Shown here: positions 37,212 to 50,534 of the stretch, one piece after another
Layout: every line of letters begins with the position of its first letter
How positions within the stretch are numbered: the first letter of the stretch is position 1
Source of the DNA: Oxyruncus cristatus
Lineage: Eukaryota; Chordata; Aves; Passeriformes; Cotingidae
Assembly (NCBI GenBank): GCA_013399855.1
Contig: VXAY01002132.1
Coordinates: 222,495-286,494, forward strand
Length of the DNA: 64,000 bases
Direction of reading: 5' to 3'
The notes under the pieces: model-generated
Databases searched by the model: none
What the model was told of the DNA's origin: nothing
The model's input: only the letters and a program-made list of their open reading frames with translations
Position numbers and translations under genes: made by a program

Positions 37212-39298
37212 AGCAGCTAATAATTTATCAGCTAGTGGGATCTATACATGATGACAATATAAAAGGCTTTGTTTCAATTTTTGTTTTCCTCTCAGCAACT
37301 TGATGACAGCTTTAATTTTTTACATTAGCTAGAAAATTAAAAGACACCTTTTTTTCCAAGGATTCTTTTTAGATGTGTCTAATTATTATCGTAACACATA
37401 CTTTTTGCTTTGTCCTTGCGGTGAAAAAAATAGGCACAATTCTGCAGAGGGCCCCTGACTGATGAAGATCTATTCCTATGTGCTTCAGAGGTTAAAAGAG
37501 AACAACTGTGGTTAAAATGAACATTTCTCAACTCAGGACATGCTTCAGCATGCCTTGCAAAATCCACAATGTGACTTCTAAACTGGTTCCATGCTCCTTT
37601 CTGTACTATTCAGACTAAAAAAAAATTCAGAAGCATCCCCATGTTATACATGAAAATTTCTATAACCCGAATTTGCACCGTGCAAATTTTTAAAATATTT
37701 TAAGGGGGTTTAGAGAGAAGTTCAGGAGATACATTCATTCTCCTGCATAGAAAAATGAAATCATTGTTAGAGAAGCATTTTGCTCACAAGCAAAACAATC
37801 CAAAAAAGAGCTTTCCTGGAAGAAAAGCATGAGAAAAAAAAATCCTTCTAGTTCTTACCATTAAAAAAACCCAACAAAAACCATAAAAACCTTATGACTG
37901 TAAATTATTAGGTAAATGACTGAATTGTAGAGGTAGCTGAAAATTAACCCCCTTTTTCATTAAATTCAAAATTAATGCTCTCTAACTGTATGAACAGGTC
38001 TAACAGAATTCTAACCCACCATGCTAAACAAATTCTCTGTAGTATAGGTCAGAAATAAATTCTGACCAGACAGTATTGCAGTGCACTTACATTTTTAATC
38101 ACTACTTTGGAGAAGAATCACTAAGATAAGGTTTTTATTTCAAGCAGCAAGAATGCTGGAGAGTGAGATCTGACACGTTTCTAAAGGTCACATGAAAATG
38201 CCATTCTTTTTTCTCTTACGAGATTTATTTCTTTGCAATGATGAATAATACCTAATTTATTCTAAGTGCAAAAAAAAGCATTTTCTGTCGTTCTGTAGTT
38301 CTAGAATTTAACTGAGAAAATGGTGATACTGCTTGTTTTTCTATTTAACAGGTGAAATTAGTTTCTCATATGTAACATTTCATATATGATATGTAAACTG
38401 CAACCAACTGTGCTACGTGTCACACAGGAATTATGCCACGTGCAGGCAACTCAACTGTCAATCAAAATCAAAACTAATCTATTAAACATATCAATTACAA
38501 ATCTGAGCCTACTCACCTTCATACAGTTCTCATGAGGGGGAAGACAGAAACTGGGAGGCAACGTGAATGATGAAAGTGGAAAAAGTTATTTTCAGTAACT
38601 TCTGCAGTGGGACAAGTTCAGGTTCTCTGAATATTGTTGCTACTTGGACAAGGAAATATTTGCAGAAGGTATTTTTTTTAGACACTTGTCATTCAGAACA
38701 AGTGTTAGTTACCAAAAATCAGATGGAATCTACTAAACACAGCTTTAATTATGACTTCTCTCTTTGACCAGCCTTTAAGCACATCACTCTGAAGTTATTA
38801 CAGGTTTACAAAAAAGAACAGAAAATATTTTTTCTTTTTTTTTTTTCCCCAGCTACTAAAAATCAATGTATTTGCTTCCATCCAAGCAACACAACCGCAA
38901 GAGCAGAGAAAAATCAGCTTCAAGCAATTATCCCTGTTCATAAGTCTTGGTTCAGAGTCACACTAACCTTCCTCAGCTTCATACAAAGAGACAAAGTGTG
39001 TTGCAGGGGAGTTACAGAGATCAGCAGCAAGACTTGGTTTTATTTACTGCAAACAAACTGCCCTGTATGTAATCACTTTTTCAAGCATTTACTAAACAGT
39101 ATTTGGTTTGTCTTTTCACTGAATCACTCATTTGTATTTATCCAAACCCACATTATTACAGGTTGTTATTGCAGCCTGTTGTTGCCCATGACTGTTCATC
39201 AAAATAATTCACAACTCTCTGTAGTTTACTGAAGGACAGACCCAACGGAGAGTGAGAATTCATTTGCTAAAGTCCAACTAAATGTTTAATGGCCTCCT
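37083..39298. other. Non-coding unique DNA
   Basis: AT-rich with no recognised gene. A 34-nt exon candidate at 38517-38550 is listed separately. Confidence 0.55.
38517..38550 (-). other. Candidate 34-nt exon, minus strand
   Basis: On the minus strand an excellent acceptor (pyrimidine-rich tract ending 'ttgcctcccag') is followed 34 nt later by a consensus donor, 'GAAG|gtgagt'. One frame is open and reads FCLPPHENCMK after a single leading base. This is the best splice-site pair I noticed. The exon is too short for the open frame to carry weight, and I cannot connect it in phase to the other candidates. Confidence 0.12.
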
Positions 39299-39755
39299 GT
39301 CAGAGACTGAAGTGGTTAAACCTTGTTCTTGAGTGTATATAACTCAGGAAGTCTTTGAGTTTTGGGGACTTGCCCCAGCCCTAATGGCTCAAGACCATCA
39401 CTTTGACCCGACTGTGACCGTCACTTACCAACAGCCATCGGAGCTGCAACTACTCAGTTTCATCCCTGGATCCAGCAGGTGGTGACTGTAGATATCTTTC
39501 TACTTTTTTCCTTTCTTTCTCTTTCTTTTCCTTATCCTTTTTCTTGTGTTATTTTTAAGCTTTAATAATGCTGTCTTACTAGAGATGACAACAGCCAAAA
39601 CGGCTACACACCTCTTTTCCCCTGAAACCAAACTGTTCTAAAATAAACCCGATATGTATATTTACAAACACTGATCACTTAGTGTGGTTTCACTCTAATC
39701 CATCCCAAGGGATTTATCAACAAGAACCTGGGTTACCCTCACCACCTGAGGCAGG
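39299..39755 (+). mobile_element. LTR-like block, ERVL type possible
   Basis: The block begins 'tgtcagagactgaagtgg', has a TATA box (39338-39344, 'tatataa') about 40 bp in, a pyrimidine-rich middle, and a polyadenylation signal 'aaaataaaccc' at about 39640. It ends about 110 bp later with 'ctgggttaccctcacca'. The tail 'tggtttcactctaatccatc' followed by 'ccaagggatttatcaac' resembles avian ERVL LTRs as I remember them. No internal retroviral genes adjoin it. A target-site duplication was not found, so the ends are approximate. Confidence 0.55.
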
Positions 39756-40971
39756 TAATAACTGCCTCCCAGGTTTACTTTTTATTGGTGGAGTTTCTAC
39801 AAAATAATAAAAAAAAAGAAAAAGAAACAAACCCCGAAAGTAATAAAAAATAAAAAAAAAGCAATTATTTTCTCTGCTCCTCCCCCACCTACAAAGCCCG
39901 ATTCTCTCTCTAACAATACTGAGGATGGGAAGCATCCAGCAGTTCCACCAGCTTTTCCCAAGACAGCAGCTGACATTCCACCTCCCAGCCTAGTGCTGAT
40001 GTGCGTAGAACTCGTACAATGAGCCTTGACATTTGTCATTGTACTTAGCAACAAATGCATTACAAGAAATTACAAGGGATGCTATCAGAAAATTGCAAAC
40101 CCAGTGAGTGTTTCGCCTGGTTACTGTAATTCCTCAATGCTGTTCCAATCTTGTGCAAATTAGAGCCACTTACAGCTCAGAAAACTGACAGGAAACCCAA
40201 TGAGGTTTTCATTATGCTTTTAATAGTCTTCCTGGGTTACTTGCTGCTAAAAGATTCTCGAGAAAGAGCTCTAAAGCCCACCCCTACATTCGTGGCAGGT
40301 ACAAGTGCTAACCCAAGACAGTCCATTATACTTTTGCAACAAAAAGCCCAACCAAATTCCCTTCCACGAAAGGGAAACGGGACTAGTAAGTTAAAAAAAA
40401 AAATAATAAAAAAAAAATCCGTGAGAAGCCAGGAAGGAGATTTGATTTACATTGCCTCAGTATTGTGAATGCTTCCCTCATGGCTAAAGGAACATGAACA
40501 TTTTAATCAAATTTTGCATTTCTAAATCATGTTTTGTAACAGATTTATGAATACTAAAGAAACTTCCTGGTAGCTCCTGTAACACATATTTCATTAGGAT
40601 TGATTCCAAAACTGCTTTATAGCCTGCCTCCAGTTCAGTGCAGAGAACACTTGTGCCACTAAACCTGCTTAAGGGAATGTAAACTTCAAGGAGCTGGGAA
40701 GCCTTGTAGAAGGGAGGCTTAGGACACTTCCCTGAAATGATCCCATAAAAATGACCAGGGGTGTCACTGCAGACATGTACATAACAACAAAACATGACAG
40801 AGAACATGCCAGCGTTTCCAATGTGTTTTGGGGATTTAGCTGCATTATCCTTCCACCTGAACTCCTGCTGGGTTGATAAAGTCTCTGAGGCAAACAGCTG
40901 ACAGGCACAGTGGGGGAGAGGAATAGCAGCTGAAAGCTTCTGTAACACCAGGGAGTGGGTTTTGTGCTGTG
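39756..40971. other. Non-coding unique DNA
   Basis: A-rich tracts at 39807-39860 and 40391-40420. No recognisable gene or mobile element. Confidence 0.6.
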
Positions 40972-41604
40972 ATGCCCTTGTGCACCAACTCACCCTCCCT
41001 CTGTCCACGCTCAGCGGGTGACCTGGGACAGATCCTCACCGAGGCTGCTGCCTCAGTCCCTGGTCCCTATTCTGCATCCTCCCAGTTCCCTATTACTGGC
41101 CAGAGGACAAAAGGGGAAGAAGGAACCCATGGAAACCTGTTGGGAAAAATCCACACACCATTTGGTTCTCGACCAGGGCCTTGTACCTTCAGCTGCCCTT
41201 TTACAACAAACAGCAGACAAGCTTTGCAGTTGCTCACAAGGACCATCACTGTAGTTGTTTCTACGGAACAACAACATTTTAAGGCAATATACTGCTCGTT
41301 ACAGTTTGGTAGAGATTTCTCTGGGTGGGGGGAAGGCACAAGAGAGAGACTGGCCTTTGGAGTATTCAAGTTTATCAAGGAAATGCCAACAGTTAGGACA
41401 TGCCAAAATAAGGAGATGAAGTTCACTGAGCAGATTAAGCTCTTTATAACAAAGCATCTCAGGGACTCAGTTAATGCTCTGATCACTCACCACCAGCAGC
41501 AATACATTCCTGTGAATTTTAAGACTTCTACCTTTCAAATGGAAGCACGTCAAGGTCTAAGTTTCTGTTTTCATCGAAGTGACGAAAGCAAACTTGTTTC
41601 CTAG
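40972..41604 (+). other. 210-codon ATG open frame, no known family
   Basis: One of the two longest ATG-started frames in the window. The peptide (MPLCTNSPSLC...ending ESKLVS) has no transmembrane segment, repeat or motif that I recognise. The opposite strand is also open for 139 codons over much of it, which suggests composition and not coding pressure. A frame of this length is not remarkable in 64 kb of moderate GC. I do not call it a gene. Confidence 0.1.
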
Positions 41605-44120
41605 AATCTTCTTCCATTTGTTTCCAGGATTTAAAGAGTATGATCTGTGAGTCAGCATGTTGTCAGCATCCACCTTCCCCATATTAACTATCTAAAAATA
41701 CAACACTGAGCAGCTGGCACTATTCAAATGGAGAGGGAGTTCAGGCTGGTTTTTACATGCTTAAAACCAAATTCTACCAAAAGCACTACCATGGTCAGAT
41801 ACTGAAGCTTTTAAGAACCCAACAGCATCCAGCTGTCTTCTCCACACCGCACACATCTATGTAGGTGAACCAAAACTCCCTACAGAGTTATGAGCTTAAT
41901 AATGAGACAGTTTAAACCCAACACCTTCCTGCACCAGGCCCATCTGAGGTGAGTGGCATCTAAGTGATAGGAAGGGATGCCTTCAATTAAAACAAGTTGA
42001 GATTTGGTGTATAAATCAGTTTGTCTGTCGTAATTCACCAGCCTGTCCTATCAATTCATGCCTGGCATATGTTCCCTTAGGCAGCATAACCTGATGCTGT
42101 AAATTCATCATCTGTTGCTGCCTTTTTGGAAGTTTGCATAGGAGTGAAAGGTGTTTGGAGGCTGAGGAACTGAAGATATTTCCTTCTCCTCTGTTTTTTC
42201 CCCATAAAGAGCTGGCTTTGGGTAAAGAAGAAAAAAAAATTGGTGCATAAAAATTCTAGCTGAGATTCTCCCTTGGGACAAGAATCACCAACTATTGCTT
42301 CCCTACACTATCTATCCATGCTTCCTACACTATATATCCATGACTGTTTCAATTTCACTCGTTCCTGATTGTGCCACCATATACAGATGCACCTTTGTTC
42401 CTTTTTTTTCTTGCTGTTTAATCACATGGTTATTCTGAAGAGACCATAAGGCATTTAAATCCATTTCAGATGCTGCAAATTGCTGCTTAATGCTCTTTAA
42501 ATAAAATGACCTCTACAATTTTAAATAACTAAATTAGGACAGCATTGTGTACTCCAGCCATTCCTCTAGGAAACTCATCTGTGGATGCAAGACAGGAAAG
42601 GCAGAGTCTGTGCTGAGTAAAGAAACTCAGAATACAGAAAGTAGAAATCCCAATTTGTTTCTTAGTGGATAAACTCCCTTTGAGAGCAGTCAAGAGGAAT
42701 ACTACAATCAATTCCAGACTGTACACATTTTACAGGCAATTCAAGTATTTCACCCTTGTCTTGGCATTTCCATCCAACCCAACAGTTCGCATGATCCAAT
42801 AACCCGAGCTTCGAGCTTCCTGAGGCTCACGAGAGCAGGAATCGAGAGCTCTTGGCTTAAATTCTTAATTGGGAGTAAAATTTGCAATTTAAAACAGCAA
42901 TAAAATAAAATTCAGTACCAAAGTTTGCAGCCGGATGAAATAGATACTTCTGTGCTTATTGTTATGGGTAACAATAGATATGGGTAACTCTGACAGTGCC
43001 CTCACATCGGACACGTCCAACAAAGCCCGTGCTGATGCTCTCACAGCACAACGGGACTGCGACTTTCCGCTCCAAGGGAGGTGGAAGGATTTAAAATTGC
43101 AGAGAGCACAGGATATTTCTTCTGTTTCTGCAAAACAATCACTGCTGGCATTCCCATATTTCTTGCCTGATCATTAACCACTGACATAATTAATATGCAC
43201 TCACAAAAGCCCCAGCACAGTTAGAACATAATCACCTATAGATTTGATTCATGGAAGTGTCTTTTTGGAATAACTAAGACAGATTAGGTTCCTTAAAGTG
43301 TCTCGGATACAGAGGCAACAAAAAGCAAGTTGGGAGTTGCCAACTGTGGAGGGGTCCTAATTAACAACTCAATTAAAAAAGGCAAATTAAAACTTTATGG
43401 TTCGTTATCCTTCATTGCTTAATAAATTGTTTTGCTAAGCAAATGATTAAGAATGATTATTCCATAAAGATGAAATAGTATCTGGTTTTCCACAGTTTTT
43501 TTAAAAGTTCAGTAAAATAATACCAGTTTGTTTTCAAAATATCCAAAGCAGGACTTTGTGCCAATTCAAGGATCACAATATAAATATGCTGTATTTTTTC
43601 TATTCATATTAATTTTGTCTCGTCTCCCCTTTTTTACATCGAAGAACACATCCTGCTCTTGTGACTAAGAAAATAATCTCAATCTATGTAATCTTTCTCT
43701 TATATAAATATATATATTTGTATATAAAAAGAAACAATCTCTTTCAAATATATTTGTATTGGGTTTGATTCGTATATGATTTTAATGCCACCAGTTTTGT
43801 GGCTGATCACAATGAATTATCCTCCCTCTTTACCTCATAGATTTCTTAACATATTCAGAACTTTCAGAATTACTGTTTAATAGCTCAGGATACTGAGGAA
43901 CAAATATTAAACTGACAAGTTTGTTCATTGGGAATATTTCAACAAGCTTCAAGAGACTCCAGAATGATCCATATGTGCAGTTTTAAAAGATGGATTTGTA
44001 TGGGTTTGTTTTAGATGCTCTGAACTGTCCCCCAAGACAATGTTTGCAAGTCCTTGTTTCTTATTGTGGTCAACTTCTACAAAGGAAATGTTTAACACTG
44101 GCTAAACACACACATGTTGA
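41605..44120. other. Non-coding unique DNA
   Basis: A 22-23 bp tandem duplication lies at 42298-42342 ('cttccctacactatctatcc' versus 'cttcctacactatatatcc'). The part at 43150-43460 is rich in TAATTA-type words. A TA-rich stretch lies at 43700-43760. No gene recognised. Confidence 0.6.
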
Positions 44121-44282
44121 GATTATAAAGATATATAAAGATATATAAAGATATATAAAGATATATAAAGATATATAAAGATATATAAAGATATATAAAG
44201 ATATATAAAGATATATAAAGATATATAAAGATATATAAAGATATATAAAGATATATAAAGATATATAAAGATAGATATATAA
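44121..44282 (+). repeat. 10-bp minisatellite, 14 perfect copies
   Basis: The unit 'atatataaag' is repeated 14 times without a single change from 44131 to 44270. It is preceded by one imperfect unit (gattataaag) and followed by a partial one (atagatatataa). On the minus strand it reads as an endless Tyr/Ile/Leu/Phe peptide, so the 96-codon frame there is an artefact. Perfect uniformity implies a young array that probably varies in copy number. Confidence 0.98.
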
Positions 44283-47200
44283 ATGAATATGCTACTGGAA
44301 ATAGGAAATCTATTATCCTGAAGAAGTTCTGTTTGTTAATTTGTAATTCGGTATCTAATATTGAATTAATAATTGAATACACTACAATTGTTCTCAGTAC
44401 AAACTCACAGTACGGAAATTACTGAAAGAAGAATCTTGAGCTTTTTCAAACACAAGTTCCGCTATTTTTTTTTTTTTAAATCATACAATTGTCTTGTGTT
44501 GATGTTCACTTTAACTACTGAAATCTGTATGTTTTATCCTGAATTTACAGGACAACTTTGTTTTACAGTCTGACTTATTAGAGGCAGAGAAAATAATATA
44601 TTGCAGATTATTATCGCTTCCCAAAGTTTGGCAACATAAAAATTAATACAGCATTAATAGGAACAATAAGGATTTTCCCCAAAATACTTGGACTGTATGA
44701 AGTGGGGGGAAATATCAACACAAATACAATTTTATAGGACAGTGTTAACAGATAATGCCAATTAATGACAAGAAAGGAAGGTGAATCCAATGGTCTACTA
44801 GAGACAGAAAGTCAGCAAGTCCCAAGAACAACACACCAAACTCAGCACCCCCTCTTCCCTCCCACTGGCCTGTGCTTTTCAGGGAGAAGAGTCATCTCCT
44901 TTCTGGTCTCTTTTCCTGCACCTTTTGGTGCAGGTCAAACACCCAAGAAGTGCCAACCCTAACGAAAAGAGAGATTTTTAGCTTGAAGACAACAGATCCC
45001 GCACCAGACGTGGCTGAGTTCAGCTGCACACGTCCATTTATGGGCCTGTTAAACATCGAATATCTCACTGTCCACCTGACATGAGGATCCAGCCCCTTTC
45101 CTGGACTTCATATACTGAAAACATTGCTCTGCTGAGGGACACAGAATTATCAGAACTCAGATTTGTCAAAAGAATTAAGACACTTGAAAAAACCTTCTTT
45201 TACTGGTTCTCCTGTTCCTCGCCTACTGAGCTGCACAGAGCAGAGATTTAATAAACTGCAGCAGTTTACAATGAGAATTATCTGATGCCATAAAGCACTG
45301 AAATTGCCACTCTACTATCAAATGACAAATAAAGTTTTCTAGATAAGTTTTCCCTGCCCATAAAATTCAAATTAGTTACAAATTACTGGAAAGACTGGCC
45401 TTCACTCCTATTTAGAAGAGCATTTTTAAAAAGTGGATGTGGCTATTTATAGAAGATAAATTGCTTCCCTGACAGAACAGCAAAGTTGGGACAAGGTAGT
45501 AGCTACTTTAGTGGAACAGAAAAGGGAATTCTATTGCAAAAATATTTGCACATGATACTCAAAAGAGGAATTTCTTATTCACCACTAAAAATAATTTCGT
45601 TGACGCTAAGTTAATTTAGAAATATCAGTTTTATCATGAGAAATCCCGTTGACGTAGTCTCTATCCAGCCTATTCTACTTCTAGAGAATCCAGTGGCTTT
45701 ATTAACAATCTTTCTGAGCATCTTCAATGACAACCAAGACTTACTCAGCAGAAAAGGGACACGAGTTTCTGCATGAAAGCAGATTGTTTAGCAAGACAAG
45801 CAACTTATCTGCAAAACCATGGAAACAAATTAATGTGCACTGCTGACAAAGAGATAAGTTACAGATAGAGCTTCATTATAAGATTTCCTTATTTCCACTT
45901 GCTAATCAGAAGCTCAGAATTTTTATGTTCATTGTGGTTTCGGTGGGTTTTTTGGTTTTGTTCCTTTTTTTTTGTTTTTTTCAGAGTTTATAATTAACAG
46001 CATGTTTGGATCATGATTTTACTGGTAATATGATGCATCTTGGGCAATACCCTGAGCAAAGCCTGCTCATACAGGAGCTAAAGTGAAGATTTGGTATCAA
46101 ACCTATATGGTTTTTTGTGACCTACCCATTACAGAAACACATCCCAGAACTCCACGATTTCCATGGCAAATCTTGCATCATCATTACTAAGTCAAGCAGT
46201 TCATCCTCCTGCATATATAGAGTTTAAGGAATTCAATATTTAAATAGCATATGGACTGAGCCAGATTTCCACGTAGGTAATTGGGGGGTTTAGACTCACT
46301 GGCACACGTGGAAAACAATTTTGCCACACAATATTCTCCTCAGGTCTGAAACTACAAACAGCTGGAGAGCAAGGGGAAAAAAACACAGTCTCCCCAAGGA
46401 AGGGAGTGTTTTTTCCTGACCATAGGATTACAAAACAAATGTCAGATGTATTAACTGAATGCTCCAAAGCCATTTGTCACAATAACTTGTAAGAGATGTC
46501 CTTACTTAGGGACAGAGGCCAAGGGAAACGTCCTCAGCCTGTCACTCCTAAACAGCTCCTTGGGCTGCTTAAGGCTTTCCAGTCCTTGCAGTCTCCAAGA
46601 CAAAGGGTGATAACTTTGCCATAGTTATCCCATAAAGTAATTACAAAAAAGCTTCCCTTACTTTATATAAATGCAGATATGAATATGTTGTTTCACTGTC
46701 TTTTTGAGAACTCGATTCTCGAACAAATAGACAAAAACATTCAATTAACCATTACACGTAGAACTGTCACAGGTCGCAATTAGCCTTATCAGATCCTAGC
46801 TCAGAGCAAGAAGTACCCATAGAAATGTTGTAACATTAGAGATAAAAGACAGATTACCCTAAATCCAGAGATACCATTTTTAGATAGACTTGAATTTAAT
46901 GAAATTTCCTTGAGTCAACTTAGTGAGCTCTGTGCAAATCCAACATCAGGGCCTGTTCTGCAGAATAGTGTAACAAATATCCTTGCAGAAAACACATTTT
47001 TGAAATGCTTTCTTATGGAATAATAATTACCAATATGTTGCCCTTCAAGCATTAGAGGCAGACTTACAGGGCAGGCAGTAAATATGTCAGAACAGTTCCA
47101 ACCCATATATAGATCTATACTATTCTATATGTTGCTTACAAGAAAAAAAAAATGTAAGAACACCCACAGCGACTTGCAAAGAATAATAGTTCTTATTTCC

Positions 47201-48080
47201 CAATATACAGAATTATCTGTACATATTTATAAAGAAAATGTGAAAATCTGGAAATTCTTGGAAGTTCAGGCAGAGCAACAGTTGGGAAATCTCATCCTTG
47301 ATACTTGAAAGAATACAGCAAAGAGAAACTTAGATAAATCGAGAGCCTTGATATTGCTAAAACAAAGGACAAGTACAAATAAAGCCCAATAAATTAAAGC
47401 AACTTTGCACTGTGCACAGAGAGCTTCACAGAAACAAAGATGCAGTGAGTGTAATTGCTCCTTGTGCAGACACAGAGCTGTCTCTGATGAGAGGGGACAA
47501 CAGCGTTGGATTATTGCCTTCCGTTTTCCCTGCTATTCCCAGTGGTTTAGTGATGGATTCAGTGAACACTTGGGAGCCCTCAATGGGAATGAAAAGCTCC
47601 CCAACATGCAAACACAACCCATTAACTGTAAACCCACTGACAGCGGGAATCCTCTCAAAGACACCACCTCAGCTGACTGGCTGGGAAAACTGGGGGCACT
47701 GGTCCAGCAGGTACCAATGGGGCACATTTTTTGGGAAGAGAAACACACAGCAATCCAGGGAAGATAAAGAACTGTGAGTTCCAGGGGCAACACATGGCAA
47801 GGAATGGAGGGTTCTGGTTTTGCACACACTGTGCACAGTGGATTCCCACAGGCACTGCACTCCTCAGGAAAACAGGAGTTCTTACAAGCTGTATCAAACC
47901 CTGCCAACAGACCCTAAAGAGCAGGGCAAGACATGGTCAGAGCTGGGAACACCAACACCAGCAGTGGCAAACCCCTCCAAGTGTTTTCCTTAGGATTTCT
48001 TAATAATAGCATTAATACTGGTAAAACTGTACAACAAAAAAAAAGGGGGAAAAAGGCATCGCTAGGAAGAGATAAGTTAC
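44283..48080. other. Non-coding unique DNA, about 3.8 kb
   Basis: AT-rich in the first part. A GC-richer patch at 47405-47960 has overlapping open frames of about 120 codons on both strands. Their presence on both strands argues against coding. No mobile element recognised. Confidence 0.55.
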
Positions 48081-48201
48081 CTTATCCAACTGATGGAAGT
48101 TAATCCTGATGTTCCTCATGGAACTGAAATCACAGGAAGTACACTTGGCAGAACGGCAGCTCATGATCTTCCCACTGCCAGCACTGCTTTCACATGCACA
48201 A
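48081..48201 (-). other. Candidate 121-nt exon with a zinc-finger-like spacing
   Basis: On the minus strand an acceptor 'ttgtttattcag' opens the stretch and 'GATAAG|gtaact' closes it. One frame is open throughout, one base plus 40 codons, ending in phase 0. It is cysteine-rich and includes KCTSCDFSSMRN followed by IRINFHQLDK, which fits C-x2-C-x12-H with a hydrophobic residue three before the His, as in half of a C2H2 zinc finger. The second His would have to come from the next exon, and none was found in phase nearby. The donor lacks G at +5. Confidence 0.15.
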
Positions 48202-50506
48202 CTGAATAAACAACTCGTGCTGTGTGAGACCAGCTGACTTAAAAGATGCATTATTAATAAAAGGAATTCCCAACAAGTTCTCACTAATGAAGTGACTCAT
48301 GCTGCTGATGTGAAAAATCAGCTGCTTTTAGTTCCTTAGTAAATGATAGTTTGATTTCTGAAGTGACTCCTTCTGCTCTTTAATGCGTCAATGCTCTGTG
48401 GAAGAAGTTTTTAGTTTTTCCGAGGCCTCACGTATTTTGAGGAAATAACTTCAAATGAGAAAACCTCTTATTCTGGTGGTGTTGATCCCATCTGAGCTCT
48501 CAAACACGCTAACAAAGACACATGGACATTCAGAACAGTCATATAGGAATTGATCTCCCTGCAGTTGCAGGAAAAGAAACATTTCAAACTAAGCATTGAT
48601 TGTGCAGAATGAAATAAGGTACTTGTCTGATATTCCTGATGAATTCATTATGGTGTGAGTAAAGGAAGCTAAAATGAGAAATACTTGATGTAAATAGCTT
48701 TATTCCTTGTCCAATAAAGAAACAAACATCAGTTACCTTTTCATCTGAATACTGAAGCAAAATAAAATTTCACCTGAAGACATTATCCATTTCAGTCAAA
48801 TGCTTACAGATCTCAACAGAGAATTTAGTTCACCATGAACAGAGACAAAGGATATGAAAATGCCAAGCCAAAACAGAAGTGCAAGAGACCATTTGAACAC
48901 TAAATTTCAGACAGATATAGACCTGGGATTGTGCCCAGGATTTACCTGGGAACGAACACTGTGGTATTGAGGGGCACCAGCTGTTGGCTAAGACTAAACT
49001 TCTCTGATGGCAAAGCAAGTTTTAGGAAAGGAAGATCTAGAACAATGTGACAGACAAAACCAAAGAAGCTTTACACCAAGAAGGCTCAAAAAAAAAAAAA
49101 AAATTTAGAATCATCACAGCATCATAAAGCAGATATTAAAGGTTTAGTTTATGACAAATCTTCTCTACAAGTAAGAATCTGACTGGTGTTTTGTTGTCTT
49201 TTCCTACCCACTCCCTTCCAAAAGAGATCAACTTATTACTCCATTTATTTTAAACCCCACTCAATTAACACGTAATACATTTTGATTATCTCATAAACTG
49301 CAAAATACAGCCCTTTGCTACTTTTGAGGTCACAGATTGGAAACTGTGAGGCTGGAAGAAAGTTCAGCTCTGCATATTCTCCATGATGCATGCAGTGACT
49401 ATGATTTATTACAAGCCACAGATGAATTAAGAGAACTTGCAGGACAGTAAGAAATGCAAACTGTTCTTGCAGACTTGAGGTGAGTCCTATTAAATACAGC
49501 AAAATGGTTCCCAAATTGCAGCTTCTGCTTCCAAAAGTAAAGGTCACTCGACTATTATTTATTTATTACTTTCTAGCACAATGATTTATAGGAGAAAGCA
49601 GAAGATTTCTAGACAGGTTTCCAGACACCAGGGATGCTTGAAGTTACATTAACATGGTTTATTTAGTGCTGCTCAAGTGGTTTTGGTGATTAACAGCATA
49701 ATCTCCTTGGTAAACTATTGCACTCTGTTTCTGAAGGGCCCAAAATAGCAATTCAACTGCAACTGTCCTGCCTAGATAAGCAATTTTCTGCCACCTCAGT
49801 GCAGAAGGGTGAACTTGCTTCCTCACCCCAGCAAAACATCATTTGCAGACCTGTTTTATGATATCCCTGATATTATATATCATTAACACATTAACATCAC
49901 TACATGTTTTTTATTTCAGACATTTATTTAAATGAATCAAGGTGGGTTTTTTCCTTGCCCAGCCTTTGTTGTGTCACCTTCTGGTTTTTACGTAAGGCTT
50001 ACTTGGAGATACTAAAAGCTGACAAAATGTTTCTATAATATTTCTCTCAGTAAAGGAGAGTATTTTAAAACTTTCTAAGCAGAGGAATAAACCAGTGGCC
50101 TCCAGGAACTCCATGTTGCAATGCAGAAAGTCTGTTCATTTTTCCAATCTGTCTTCCCTGGGCTACAGAGAGGAGCATTAATATGCCTGAAATACACACA
50201 AATACCCAGAACATTGGGTAGAAACAGCACCACCAGGCATAAAAGGAGAGAAGATGGTGGTGAACATGAAAGCTTGGCTGCCCTGTATGTTCTTTGACTT
50301 TCAGCCTCCCTGTGTTAGTACAGGCTGTGTTTCCAAAGCAGGGGAGAGCCTGATGGTTATTAAAATAATGACAGTCAGGCTGAGAGGTGTCATGGGACAA
50401 AATACTGCAGAACAGGATGGGTTTGTCTGTGGGGTTCTTTCCAAAATTTCATCTGTTCCTCACTAAGAATGCCACAGAGTGCACACAACACACTCCAAAT
50501 TTAGGA
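48202..50506. other. Non-coding unique DNA
   Basis: An A-run lies at 49088-49104. No gene or mobile element recognised. Confidence 0.6.
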
Positions 50507-50534
50507 TTTTTTTTTTTCTTTAAAAAAAAAAAAA
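50507..50534. repeat. T-run/A-run hairpin
   Basis: Eleven T, then 'cttt', then thirteen A. The two homopolymers are complementary and could fold back as an AT-only hairpin. Confidence 0.9.

Noticed and set aside
44092..44382. 96-codon minus-strand frame of repeated Tyr/Ile/Leu/Phe
   Set aside because: It is the translation of the 10-bp minisatellite.
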